From positions 620,001 through 684,000 of the forward strand of contig NZ_JBHSBH010000015.1 of NCBI RefSeq assembly GCF_042650565.1: a stretch of 64,000 nucleotides of DNA, given 5' to 3'. A program made the translations under genes and the position numbers. Positions 48,126 to 56,988 of the stretch are shown piece after piece. Under the pieces are notes generated by a model that made no database searches, was not told the origin of the DNA, and saw nothing but the letters and a program-made list of their open reading frames with translations. Source of the stretch: Nocardiopsis_B sediminis (GTDB lineage Bacteria; Actinomycetota; Actinomycetes; Streptosporangiales; Streptosporangiaceae). The stretch's first letter is position 1. The number at the start of each line of letters is the position of its first letter.

Positions 48126-51100
48126 CGGGTGGTTCCGGCGTCCTCACCGGCGGCGGCTTTCCGGCTCAAGCCGATGAGGTGCTCCAGTGCCGCATCGGTG
48201 ATCTCGACGCCCGGGAAGCGTACGAACTGGGCCATCGGCATCGACTCGACCATCTTGAGCATGTTGGTGTTGTCGCCCGCCGCCGCGAGCCGCTCCTCGC
48301 CGGCAGTGGCCGTCAGCGCCTGCATCAGCGCCGGCCCGACGACGGGATGGCCGAACCATTCGCCGACGGTGGATTCCAGGCCGAGAGGGCCGGGAAGGTC
48401 CGTGTCCCCCTGGAGAGTGAGTGTCCGCGTTTCGGCGATGTCGGCCGCGGACCGTCCCAGGTGCACGCCGTAGGTGCCCGGCTGTACCCACCACCGCTTC
48501 CCGGTGACGTCCCAGAACGCGAACGCGCGGCGTTCCAGCTCGAACGACACCGTTGCGGACTGTCCCGGCTCCAGCCGCACCTTCTCGAATGCGGCGAGCT
48601 CGCGAACCGGACGGCGCACACGCGAGGCGGCGGGCCTGACGTACAGCTGCACGATGTCGGCCCCTGGAGACTGACCGGTGTTCGTCACCGTCACGCGCGC
48701 GAGCGCGGTGCCGGGGCCCGTGTTCTCCACCTCGAATGTGTCGTAGGCGAAAGTGGTGTAGCTCAGACCGTGTCCGAAGGGGTAGCGCACAGGGCGCTCG
48801 GTGCTCGTGTAGTACCGGTAGCCGACGAAGACGCCCTCGCCGTGGCGGACGACGTCGCTCTCACCGGGGAACGAGAGGTAGGACGGCGTGTCCGACAGGG
48901 CGAAGGGGATGGTCTCGGCAAGGCGGCCGGAGGGGCTGGCGGCGCCCGTGAGCACGTCGGCGAGCGCACCGCCGGCCGCCTGGCCGAGAGCCCAGCCCTC
49001 GACGATCGCATCCACCGAGTCGTGCCACGGTTCCAGGGAGACGACACCGCCGTTCATGAGGACCACGACCGTTCGCTCGGCCGCGGCGGCCACCGCCTCG
49101 ATCACGGCGACATGGCTCGCGGGCAGGTCGATGTGCTCACGGTCGAACCCCTCCGACTGCTCGCTCTCGTAGAGGCCGGCGAAGACCACCGCGACATCGG
49201 AGNNNNNNNNNNNNNNNNNNCCGAGGCCTCGGCGATGAGCCCTTCGGTATCGGCGTCCGCGTCCGTGCCATACCCGTGGGCGAAGGTGACGTGGTCGTGC
49301 CCGAGCGCCGCTCGCAGTTCGTGCAGCGGGATGTCGACCCGCGTCGGGTTGACATGTGAGCTGCCTCCGCCCTGGAACTGCGGGTCGATCGCGAACCCGC
49401 CGATCACGGCGACGTTGCGACCGGGGACCAGCGGCAGCGTCTGGGCCCGGTTGCGCAGCAGGACGACCGATGCCGCACCCGCACGCCGCGCGAGCGCGTG
49501 GTGTGCGTCGTGGTCCAGTTCGGTGCCGCCGTCGGGAGCGGTCCTCTCCGCGAGACGGGCGAGGCGTTCGTGGGCGCGTTCGACGGCGTCGCGGTCGAGG
49601 CGCCCTTCGCGCACCGCGCCGATGATCGCCGTGGTTCCCTCGTCGTTGGAGGACGGCATTTCGAGGTCGAGGCCCGCGCGCAGTGCCTCGACGCGATCCT
49701 TGACGGCGCCCCAGTCGGAGACGATGAGCCCGTCGAAGCCCCATTCGTCGCGGAGGAGTTCTGTCAGCAGCCACGCGTTCTCCGAGGCGAAGACGCCGTT
49801 GATCGCGTTGTAGGCGCTCATCACGGTGGCGGGTCGCGCCGTTGTGACGATGCGTTCGAATGCGGGCAGGTAGATCTCGCGCAGAGTGCGCTCGTCGACG
49901 TCCGCGCTGACCTGCATCCGATCGGTTTCCTGGCTGTTGACGGCGAAGTGCTTGACCGAGGCGCCGACCCCACTGCTTTGCAGACCCTGCACCCATGCGG
50001 CTCCGAGCTCGCCGGCGAGGCGGGGGTCCTCGGAGAGGTACTCGAAGGTGCGGCCGCCCAGCGGCGAGCGCTTGATGTTGATCGCGGGGCCCAGGACGAC
50101 GTCGACTCCCAGGAAGCGGGCCTCTCGCCCGATCGCCTCGCCGATTTCGCGCATCAGCGCCCGGTCCCAGCTGGATCCGGTCGCCGCCCCGGGCGGAAAG
50201 CACGTCGCCGGCCGTGAGGAGTGGACCCCCAGATGGTCGGATTCGCCGTCCTGTCGGCGTACCCCGTGGGGCCCGTCGGCGAGGACGAGTGACCGGATGC
50301 CCTCGGCCGCCCGCGTGGACGCGAAGTCGCGGCCGGTCAGCAGCGCGGCCTTGGCCTGGAGACCGGCGTCCTCCTCTGCTGTCGGCTCGGGCGCGCTGAG
50401 GACGTCGAGGGGGATCTCTTCTCCCGCTGACACCGCGGCGAGGCCGCGTTCCAGGTCCGCCAGCACACCGTCGGGGCGCGGCAGCATCGCCGCGATCTGG
50501 CGCGGCGTGACCTGGTCCTGTCCGCGCAGGCCCGCCGACATGTGCTCCGCCGCCTCGGGGATGTACTTCGTGACCACGCCCTTGAGCACGGCCATGGCCT
50601 CGGCGTCGTCCATCATCTCGCCGAGCGGTGTGTCGACGGTGACGGTACGGCGTGTGGACGGCTCGACCTCGAAGGGCTCGGTGTACACGTGCGTGCCGTG
50701 TCCGGCCTCGTGCACGGCGCCGGAAGGCAGGACGACCTCCGCGGTGGCGCCCACCGGCACGACGACGGTGAGCTCGACCGCGCCGTCGGTGAGCGTCCAT
50801 GCGCTCGACGCCGTGCCGTAGGGCGTGTGCAGGAGTGCCGAGGCCGCGGTCAATCCGCGCCGCGGCGGCCGAGGCGCCACGCGCAGGCGGCGGTAGCCGG
50901 GGGCGGCGGGGGCGAGGCCCGCGACCACGCGGTGCATCCAGTCGCCGACCGACCCGAAGGCGTAGTGGTTGAACGAGGTCATCCCGCTGGGGTTGACGGT
51001 GCCGTCGGGCAGGAGCGAGTCCCACCGCTCCCAGATCGTGGTGGCGCCGAGCTCGACCGTGTTGAGCCACGACGGGCTCTCGGTCTGCAAAAGCAGACGG

Positions 51101-53220
51101 TAGGCGGCTTCAGCGTGGCCGTTCGCGCTCAGCGCGTCGCAGATCAACGGCGTGCCGATGAATCCGGTGGAGATCTTGTACCCGTTGCCGCGCACGATCT
51201 CGGCGAGCCGGTCGGCGGCCCGCCGCCGCTCGTCGGCGTCGTCGATGAGGCCGAAGACGAGCGCGAGGGAGTAGGCGGTCGCGCTGTCGGAGAGCAGGCG
51301 ACCGGAGCGCGCGACATATTCGCGGTGGAAGGCGGTGCGCACCTCGTCGGCGAGCACGCCGTAGTGGGCCGTGTCGTCGTCACGGCCGAGGAGCGCGGCG
51401 GCGTCGGCGACGATCCGTGCCGAGCGGGCGAAGTAGGCGGTCGCCACGATCTCGGGATAGGTCTGCGCCGCCTCGGGGCGCGTGGCGGGGGCGGTGGGGT
51501 CGAGCCAGTCGCCGTACTGGAACCCGGCGTCCCAGATGCGGTCGGCGCCCGCTGCCGCCTCGACCTCGTCGACCCAGGACGCCATGCTGTCGAACTGCCG
51601 GCGCAGCACGTCGAGGTCGCCGTAGGACTGGTAGAGCGTCCAGGGGACGACGGTGGCGGCATCCGCCCAGCCGGCCATCGGGCCGTTGTACCCGACCGTC
51701 ACCGCGGGCACGATCATGGGGGTTCCGCCGTAGCGTTGCTGCTCGGCGGCGAGGTCGCGCAGCCACGATGACAGCATTCCGGCCGAGTCGTAGAGGTAGG
51801 CGGCGGTGGGAGCGAACACCTGGAGGTCGCCGGTCCAGCCGAGCCGCTCGTCGCGCTGGGGGCAGTCGGTGGGCACATCGACGAAGTTGCCTTTCATGCC
51901 CCAGACGATGTTCTCGTGGAGCCGGCCGACGAGGGGATCGGTTGCCGAGAACCATCCGGTGCGCTCCATGTCGGTGTGCAGCACCTCGGCGACGACGTCG
52001 TCGGCACCGACCTCTCCGGGCCAGCCCGTGATCTCCGCGTAGCGGAAGCCGTGGAAGGTGAAGCGGGGTGCCCACTCCTCGGCTCCCGTGCCGCGGAGCA
52101 CATAGGTGTCGGTGGCCTTCGCGGCGCGCAGCGGACCGGTCGCGAGCTCGCCGTTCTCAAGCACCTCGGCGTGGCGGAGGGTGATGACGTCGCCCTCGTT
52201 GCCCCTGACGCGGATCCGCAGGCGCCCGACGAGGTTCTGGCCGAAGTCGACGATCGCCGCCCCCGAAGGGCTCCTCGTGATGTTCTGCGCGGTGAGCGTC
52301 TCGACTCGGCGGACGGGTGGGCCGTCGGGGGCGGTCAGCACGCCCGCATCGAAGGTGCGGACGGTCACGCTCTCCCACGCGGAATCGTCGAACGCGGCGG
52401 TCGACCACGCCGTGTCGAAGAGCCGCGCGTCGAAGTGTTCGCCGTTGTAGAGGTCGGCGGAGCGGATGGGGCCCGCGCCCGCCTTCCACTCGGGGCCGGA
52501 TGCCACGGTCTGGCACTCCCCGTCCTCGTACTCGATCTCGATTTGGACGATGACGCCGAGTTCGGAGCCGTAGAGCGCCTTGCGTCCGTCCCATCCGAGG
52601 AACCCACGCCACCAGCCGTCGCCGAGCCACGCGCCCACCGCGTTCTTCCCGCTGGTGAGATAGCCGCTTACGTCGTAGGTCGCGTAACGCAGGCGCGATT
52701 CATAGGCGCTCCAGCCCGGAGCCAGCTCGTCGCGTCCGACGCGATGGCCGTTGACCTCCAACTCGAACACGCCGTGCGCGCTCGCGTGGACACGAGCGCG
52801 AGACACCGGCACATCCCGCACCCCGAACGTGCCCCGTACGAGCGGCGAGGACTCGGCGGCGATCGCGCCGGCCGCATCCGGGCCCACCATCTGCGCGACC
52901 CAATCCGAAGGGCTCAGTAGACCCGCCTCAACGGTGGCCCACTCGCTCCATGCCGACAGGGAACCGTCTTCTCCGGCGACGCGCACCCGCACGGCCCGCC
53001 GCTCCCGGGAGGAGAGCGGCGCGAAGGGCCACGCGACCAGCACCGACTCGTCGCCCTCGACCGACACGGTCATGCCGTCGTCGAGTTGGACCTCATAGCC
53101 GGACTGGCGCCATCCGGTCGGCGCCTCCGGAACGATCCAGCTCATGCGCGGTCGGGTCTCGGCGATGCCGATCGGATCGCGGTGGTGCTCGAAGCGCAGG
53201 CGTGTGGGGGTGATGGTCAC
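48122..53220 (-). CDS. GH78 alpha-L-rhamnosidase fused to GH3 beta-glucosidase
   Basis: One open frame from GTG 53220 (GGAGG upstream) down to the N-run, then on to a stop at 48122 in a shifted frame; about 1700 residues. Residues 1 to about 855 are a GH78 enzyme (FEHHRDPIGIAETRPRMSW, RDELAPGWSAYESRLRY, the catalytic FVDVPTDCPQRDERLGWTGD). About 858-930 is a helical spacer. From about 935 comes GH3 (LVLADGPHGVRRQ, NIKRSPLGGRTFEYLSEDP, nucleophile Asp in GLIVSDWGAVKDRVE), then after the gap VVLMNGGVV, YPFGHGLSYTTFAYD and a fibronectin-like end. No signal peptide, so it works on imported sugar. GH78 and GH3 are normally separate proteins. The gap leaves a slight chance of a true frameshift. Confidence 0.88.
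49203..49220. other. Assembly gap (18 N) inside the GH3 part
   Basis: The frame ends LIAEAS-before the gap and restarts SDVAVVFAGLYESEQ after it, adjoining parts of one GH3 domain. With 18 bases the frames do not join; 3k+1 bases are needed. Confidence 0.9.
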
Positions 53221-53320
53221 GGAGACGGCCTCCTCGGGCTTGGTGCCGGACGGGTCGAGAGTGGGCGTGTCGGCGGCGGTTGCATGGGGGGCGGTGGGGT
53301 CGCGATCGTTTCCGGCGCGC

Positions 53321-54652
53321 TCACCGGACCGACCGAATCCGGGTGGTGGCGAGCCCTCCGGCCAATGTGCACACGGCCGCGACGGTGTAGAGCAGGGCGT
53401 AGTTCTTCTCCCCTGTGGCGCCCGCGCCGACGGCCAGGAACGCCGGCGCGATGAGCGGTGCGACCGCCTGCGGGATCGAGGTCGCGAACCCGGTGATGCT
53501 CATGAAGCGGCCGGCGTCGGTCTCGCGCTCGGGCAGCACGTCGAGCAGGAGCGCCTGGTCGACCGCTGCGAACGCGCCGATGCCGACGGAGGTGAGCGCG
53601 GCTCCGACGATGAGCAGGGGAAGATCCGCGGAGACGGCCATGACGATCGCGCCGGCCGCGAACAGGGCCCCGGCGCCGAACACGAAGACGCGGCGGCGGC
53701 GCAGCCGATCGGAGAGGAAGCCGCCGCCGATGGCTCCGACCGTGGTGGCCACAACACCGAACAGTGAGATTCCGGCGATCACCCCGGCGGCTTCATCGAC
53801 GCTCACCCCCATGCGAGAGGCGAAGAAGAACGCCGTGAACGTCGTGTTGAGGGTGAGCCCGAAGTAGAAGAGGAAGCGGCCGAGCCAGTTCCACGAGTAG
53901 TCGGGGTAGGTGCGCGGGTCGTACAGGTACTTGCGCAGCAGCGACCCGGGTGTCAGCGCCTCGGGGAAGGTCGCGCTGCGGGTGTCGTCCTCGTGGACGA
54001 ACACGACGAACAGCGTGACGAGCACGATGCCGATGGCGCCCGGCACGAGGAAGAGGAGGAGGTTGTCCCGCGTCAGCTGTCCCGCAAGCGCGACCCCGAG
54101 AACAGGGGCGACCTGGGTGGCGAATCCGGTCAGCCCGGAGACCTTGCCGCGCTGGGATTCCGGGAGCCGGTCGGCCGTGGAGAATTGCAGGTTTCCGAGC
54201 ACCTGTCCCCAGCCGAGCTGCGCGAGGATCCAGCCCGCTCCCAACAGGACGATGTCGGGGGCCAGGGCCATCACGCACAGGGACGCGGTACCGAGTACCA
54301 TTCCGGCGATCATGAACGGGCGCCGGCGCCCCAGGCGCGTGCGGGCACGGTCGCTGAGCACGCCGAGGACGGGACCGGCGACCATCACCGCCAGCGCCCC
54401 GGAACCGGTGATGTAGCCGAGGTACTCCTCGTGCCCGGGTGCGAGCTGATCGACCCGGATCGACAAGGAGATCGCCAGCGGCGTGATGAAAGCGACGAAC
54501 ACCCCGAACTGGGCGAACACCATCAGCCAGATGTAGACCGCCCCGACCTCGGGCAGGGTGTCGCCCGTGAGCGCCTCGTTCGGCGGGGACGCCGACTGCG
54601 CACCCGCGGAGGACGGTTCCTGGGCTGGCGCGCCGCTGGGGTTCATGGTCAT
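53321..54652 (-). CDS. MFS sugar/glycoside transporter
   Basis: 443-residue transporter with about 12 transmembrane helices. It resembles the GPH/sucrose-type group: YIWLMVFAQFGVFVAFITPL, LGVLSDRARTRLGRRRPFMI (motif A-like), GWGQVLGNLQFSTADRLPES. No signal peptide. ATG 54652 has TGGAG upstream. It is the first gene of the operon, 100 bases before the GH78-GH3 gene, with LacI operators at its promoter, so it should import the glycoside that the cytoplasmic enzymes then cleave. Confidence 0.88.
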   Translation of the reverse strand: MTMNPSGAPAQEPSSAGAQSASPPNEALTGDTLPEVGAVYIWLMVFAQFGVFVAFITPLAISLSIRVDQLAPGHEEYLGYITGSGALAVMVAGPVLGVLSDRARTRLGRRRPFMIAGMVLGTASLCVMALAPDIVLLGAGWILAQLGWGQVLGNLQFSTADRLPESQRGKVSGLTGFATQVAPVLGVALAGQLTRDNLLLFLVPGAIGIVLVTLFVVFVHEDDTRSATFPEALTPGSLLRKYLYDPRTYPDYSWNWLGRFLFYFGLTLNTTFTAFFFASRMGVSVDEAAGVIAGISLFGVVATTVGAIGGGFLSDRLRRRRVFVFGAGALFAAGAIVMAVSADLPLLIVGAALTSVGIGAFAAVDQALLLDVLPERETDAGRFMSITGFATSIPQAVAPLIAPAFLAVGAGATGEKNYALLYTVAAVCTLAGGLATTRIRSVR

Positions 54653-54693
54653 GGCGATGGCTCCAGGGGGTGCGTGAACGCGCGACCAGCAAC

Positions 54694-54753
54694 TATTGCG
54701 CGCTAGTTGTGCAATGACGTGATCGTAGACACATTCACTAGCGCGCGCAAGTA
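54694..54753 (-). promoter_or_regulatory. Promoter and LacI operators of the glycoside operon
   Basis: On the minus strand TTGCGC (54750-54745) and TACGAT (54727-54722) are 17 bases apart and fit -35 and -10 boxes. The -35 lies inside ACTTGCGCGCGCTAGTG (54736-54752), and a second half-like site TATTGCGCGCTAGTT is at 54694-54708. The same CTTGCGCGCGCTAG block occurs before lacI. Confidence 0.65.
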
Positions 54754-54962
54754 GGGGCAATTGGGCGGACCCAGAGGCGTCCACCGCGCGAGTACCACTG
54801 GTCGGCGGCCAGGAGCCGCGGTCGCGGGGCGAGATCGGTGCCGATGTCGTGCACGCGGACCCACGGAGCCGCCGGCGGGCCCGATCGATCAGCGAGAGCA
54901 GATGTGGGGAAGCGATGCCGCCAGGGCCCGCCGCGCCCGAGTTCAGGTCGAAAGGCGGATGC
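54753..54962. other. Spacer between operon promoter and lacI stop
   Basis: About 210 bases with no convincing gene. It holds the operon's upstream region and the lacI 3' end. No strong hairpin was seen. Confidence 0.5.
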
Positions 54963-55961
54963 TCACGTGGATTCGCGCCGTACGACGGTCGCGTCGACGT
55001 CGAGGTGCCCGTGCGGCCGTGAGAGGCCGCCCACCTCGTCGAGGACCCACTGCGCGAGATACCGGCCGAGCCCGGCGGTGTCGAGCCGCACGCTGGAGAT
55101 TGAGGGGAGGAACACCGCTGCCAGCGGGCTGTCGTCGTGGCCGACCACGGCGAGGTCTCCGGGCACCGACACACCCGCGCGGATCGCGGCACTCACGGTG
55201 GCGGCGGCGGTGTCGTCGTTGTAGGCCACGATCCCGGTCACTCCGGTCGCCCGCCATTGCGCGATCACGGAGCCGGCGCGCTCGTCGTCGTGGGCCACCG
55301 GCCGCACCTCCAGGGGCTCCAGACCGAGCCGCCGGGCGGCCTCCTGGGCCGCGCGCGCACGTTCGGCGACGATTGCGGCGATGCGCGGATCCGGTGCAGC
55401 GGCGAAGGCCAGGCTCCGGTGGCCCAGCCCGTGCAGGTGCTCGACCTGGAGCCGCGGCCCGGTGGTGAGAGCCGGCGACCCGCGGAAGGACGCCGGCTCC
55501 TCCTCCGGGGAAGGGATGATCCTGCCGACCCCGTTGGCGCGCATGGAGGCCACGTCCTCAGGGCCGAACGAGCTGAAGCCGACGACCACATCGGGGTTCA
55601 GCGACTCCCACAGGGGATGCGCCTGCCCGCTGGGGTGCGGGGTTGAGGTGACCAGGCTGTAGCCGGCCTCGTCGAGAAGGAGGGACGCCTCCTCCAGGTA
55701 GCGCCGCATGCTGTAGTCCACCGGCCAGTCGGGCAGGACGAACAGGATGATCCTGCTCTGACCGCTTGCGAGTGCCTGAGCGGCCCGGTGCGGCCGGTAG
55801 CCGAGGCGGACCGCCGCGTCCAGGACGCGGCTGCGGGTAGCCTCGGAGATCTTCTGTCCGGGGGTCTCGTTGAGGACGAAACCGACAGTCGCGCGTGACA
55901 CGCCGACTTCATTGGCGATATCCGCGGCCGTGGTCCGTCGTTGCGAAGCCCGCCGTGCCAT
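54963..55961 (-). CDS. LacI-family repressor of the glycoside operon
   Basis: 332 residues. The N-terminal LacI HTH with hinge (TTAADIANEVGVSRATVGFVLN, about 8-30) reads GFVLN where most family members have SRVLN. The periplasmic-binding-like sensor follows (IILFVLPDWPVDYSMRRYLEE, VVVGFSSFGPEDVASM, GIVAYNDDTAAATVSAA, VVGHDDSPLAAVFLPSISSV). ATG 55961 is preferred to the open-frame start at 56006, which lies over the operator. It is on the same strand as the operon and upstream of it. The effector is probably a sugar released from the imported glycoside. Confidence 0.9.
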   Translation of the reverse strand: MARRASQRRTTAADIANEVGVSRATVGFVLNETPGQKISEATRSRVLDAAVRLGYRPHRAAQALASGQSRIILFVLPDWPVDYSMRRYLEEASLLLDEAGYSLVTSTPHPSGQAHPLWESLNPDVVVGFSSFGPEDVASMRANGVGRIIPSPEEEPASFRGSPALTTGPRLQVEHLHGLGHRSLAFAAAPDPRIAAIVAERARAAQEAARRLGLEPLEVRPVAHDDERAGSVIAQWRATGVTGIVAYNDDTAAATVSAAIRAGVSVPGDLAVVGHDDSPLAAVFLPSISSVRLDTAGLGRYLAQWVLDEVGGLSRPHGHLDVDATVVRREST

Positions 55962-55988
55962 CGTGTGCTGTCTCCCGACCGTGCATAT

Positions 55989-56004
55989 ACTTGCGCGCGC
56001 TAGC
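55989..56004. promoter_or_regulatory. LacI autoregulatory operator
   Basis: ACTTGCGCGCGCTAGC, sharing CTTGCGCGCGCTAG with the operon operator at 54736-54752. It is 28 bases upstream of the lacI ATG and next to a TATATG sequence that could be its -10 box. Confidence 0.6.
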
Positions 56005-56082
56005 AATGTGACAATACCAAAGCGCCCAGTGTGTCGGTCGGCAGATCAAAATGGCCGGCCTCCACAACAACGACCCAGCGGA

Positions 56083-56110
56083 ACGTGTGCTCCGTTTGTG
56101 CTCGGTGGTC
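56083..56110 (+). repeat. Arm-type repeat, degenerate copy
   Basis: ACGTGTGCTCCGTTTGTGCTCGGTGGTC matches the att-flanking repeat at 41412-41439 in 24 of 28 positions. It lies about 110 bases inside the right end of the island. Confidence 0.45.
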
Positions 56111-56220
56111 ATGGACCGGGCCGGATGCAAACGGCACCGATCGACACCGGATGAATTCGCATCGCGGATCAGCAGGCACAAAAGGGCACTCCCTGCGACC
56201 GCCCGGCAGCTGGCTGGGCA

Positions 56221-56339
56221 ACTTCTAATCCGACGGTCGCAGGTTCGAATCCTGCCAGGTGCGCCAGGTCAGACGGGGTGCGAGGAACAAACCGGACACC
56301 CAAAAGGGCCGATGTGTGCTCCATGTGTGCTCGGTAGTC
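56221..56339 (+). repeat. attR: duplicated tRNA-Arg 3' half
   Basis: Starts exactly at the base matching 41331 and runs 119 bases with three mismatches. The 5' half of a tRNA is absent (the DNA before it is unrelated), as expected for the far end of an element integrated into a tRNA 3' end. The arm repeat at 56311-56339 and the following integrase relic belong to a second, adjacent element. Confidence 0.88.
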
Positions 56340-56548
56340 GGGGACCAGTCGTTTCCGCAGGTGAAGACACCTCGACGGCGCCCTCGCCACCGCCATCGAC
56401 CGCACCACATGGGCCGAACGGCCCTGGGCCCCATGCTGAATACGCGCTGAAAACCCCGCAGCGGGCCCTGCGCGCCGCACACCGGCCGACGACCCCGCCA
56501 CCGGCGGGGAACCCCATGCGGCCCCCACTGGCCGGTAAAACGCCGTGC

Positions 56549-56576
56549 GGGGCGGACCACCATGGTGATCCGCCCC
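56549..56576 (-). terminator. Integrase terminator, copy 2
   Basis: GGGGCGGA and TCCGCCCC arms; the inner CCACCATGGTG is itself nearly palindromic. Same place relative to integrase relic 2 as the hairpins at 41587 and 60321. Confidence 0.6.
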
Positions 56577-56683
56577 ACCGGAACCATCCCCGCGGCCGTT
56601 TCACCCGATCCACACCGGCCAATCCCGGACGCCCTTTTCGCGTCCGAGGACCGGCGCCGGGCGGGTTCAACGACTGGCCGGTC

Positions 56684-56840
56684 TCACGCCCGCAACGGCA
56701 CCAACGCGGCGGTGGCCTCGGCCGCCGCACGCGCGACCTCCGGGTACACACTCTGGTAGGTGTCCTGGGTGAAGCGGGCGGTGGAGTGGCCGAGTTCGGC
56801 CGAGTCCACCTTCACATCCACCCCCGATGCGAGGCCGTGG
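56684..56840 (-). pseudogene. Tyrosine integrase relic 2 (C-terminal about 50 residues)
   Basis: GVDVKVDSAELGHSTARFTQ then DTYQSVYPEVARAAAEATAA and LVPLRA, stop at 56684. The box around the second catalytic Arg is damaged (TSHGAAS where relic 3 has LRHGAAS), and nothing recognisable remains beyond about 56840. Confidence 0.75.
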
Positions 56841-56988
56841 GAGGCGGCACCGTGGCTCGTGCAGCCCGATCGGGAGTTCGTGCTCGCCGAATACAATGAC
56901 GACTCATCGTTCTTTGATCCGTCAGGCGAATCGGGACCGTTCCCAGAATCGGCGGGTAAACGCGGGACTGACAGATGCGGAGGTGATC

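Larger units (their letters stand above)
41331..56258. mobile_element. Integrated genomic island in tRNA-Arg, about 14.9 kb
   Basis: Bounded by direct repeats of the tRNA-Arg 3' half. Contents are an integrase relic next to attL, a tetR-MFS-glycosyltransferase resistance-type cassette, a four-gene glycoside operon with its LacI repressor, and an arm-type repeat at 56083-56110 just inside attR. No intact integrase, excisionase, replication or transfer gene is seen. The left third (42.0-45.7 kb) has visibly lower GC than the flanks. The island therefore looks like a decayed integrative element that has kept its cargo. Confidence 0.82.

Noticed and set aside
56051..56899. A 282-residue plus-strand frame over attR
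   Set aside because: It crosses the att repeat, the terminator hairpin and the antisense of integrase relic 2, so it cannot be a conserved gene.
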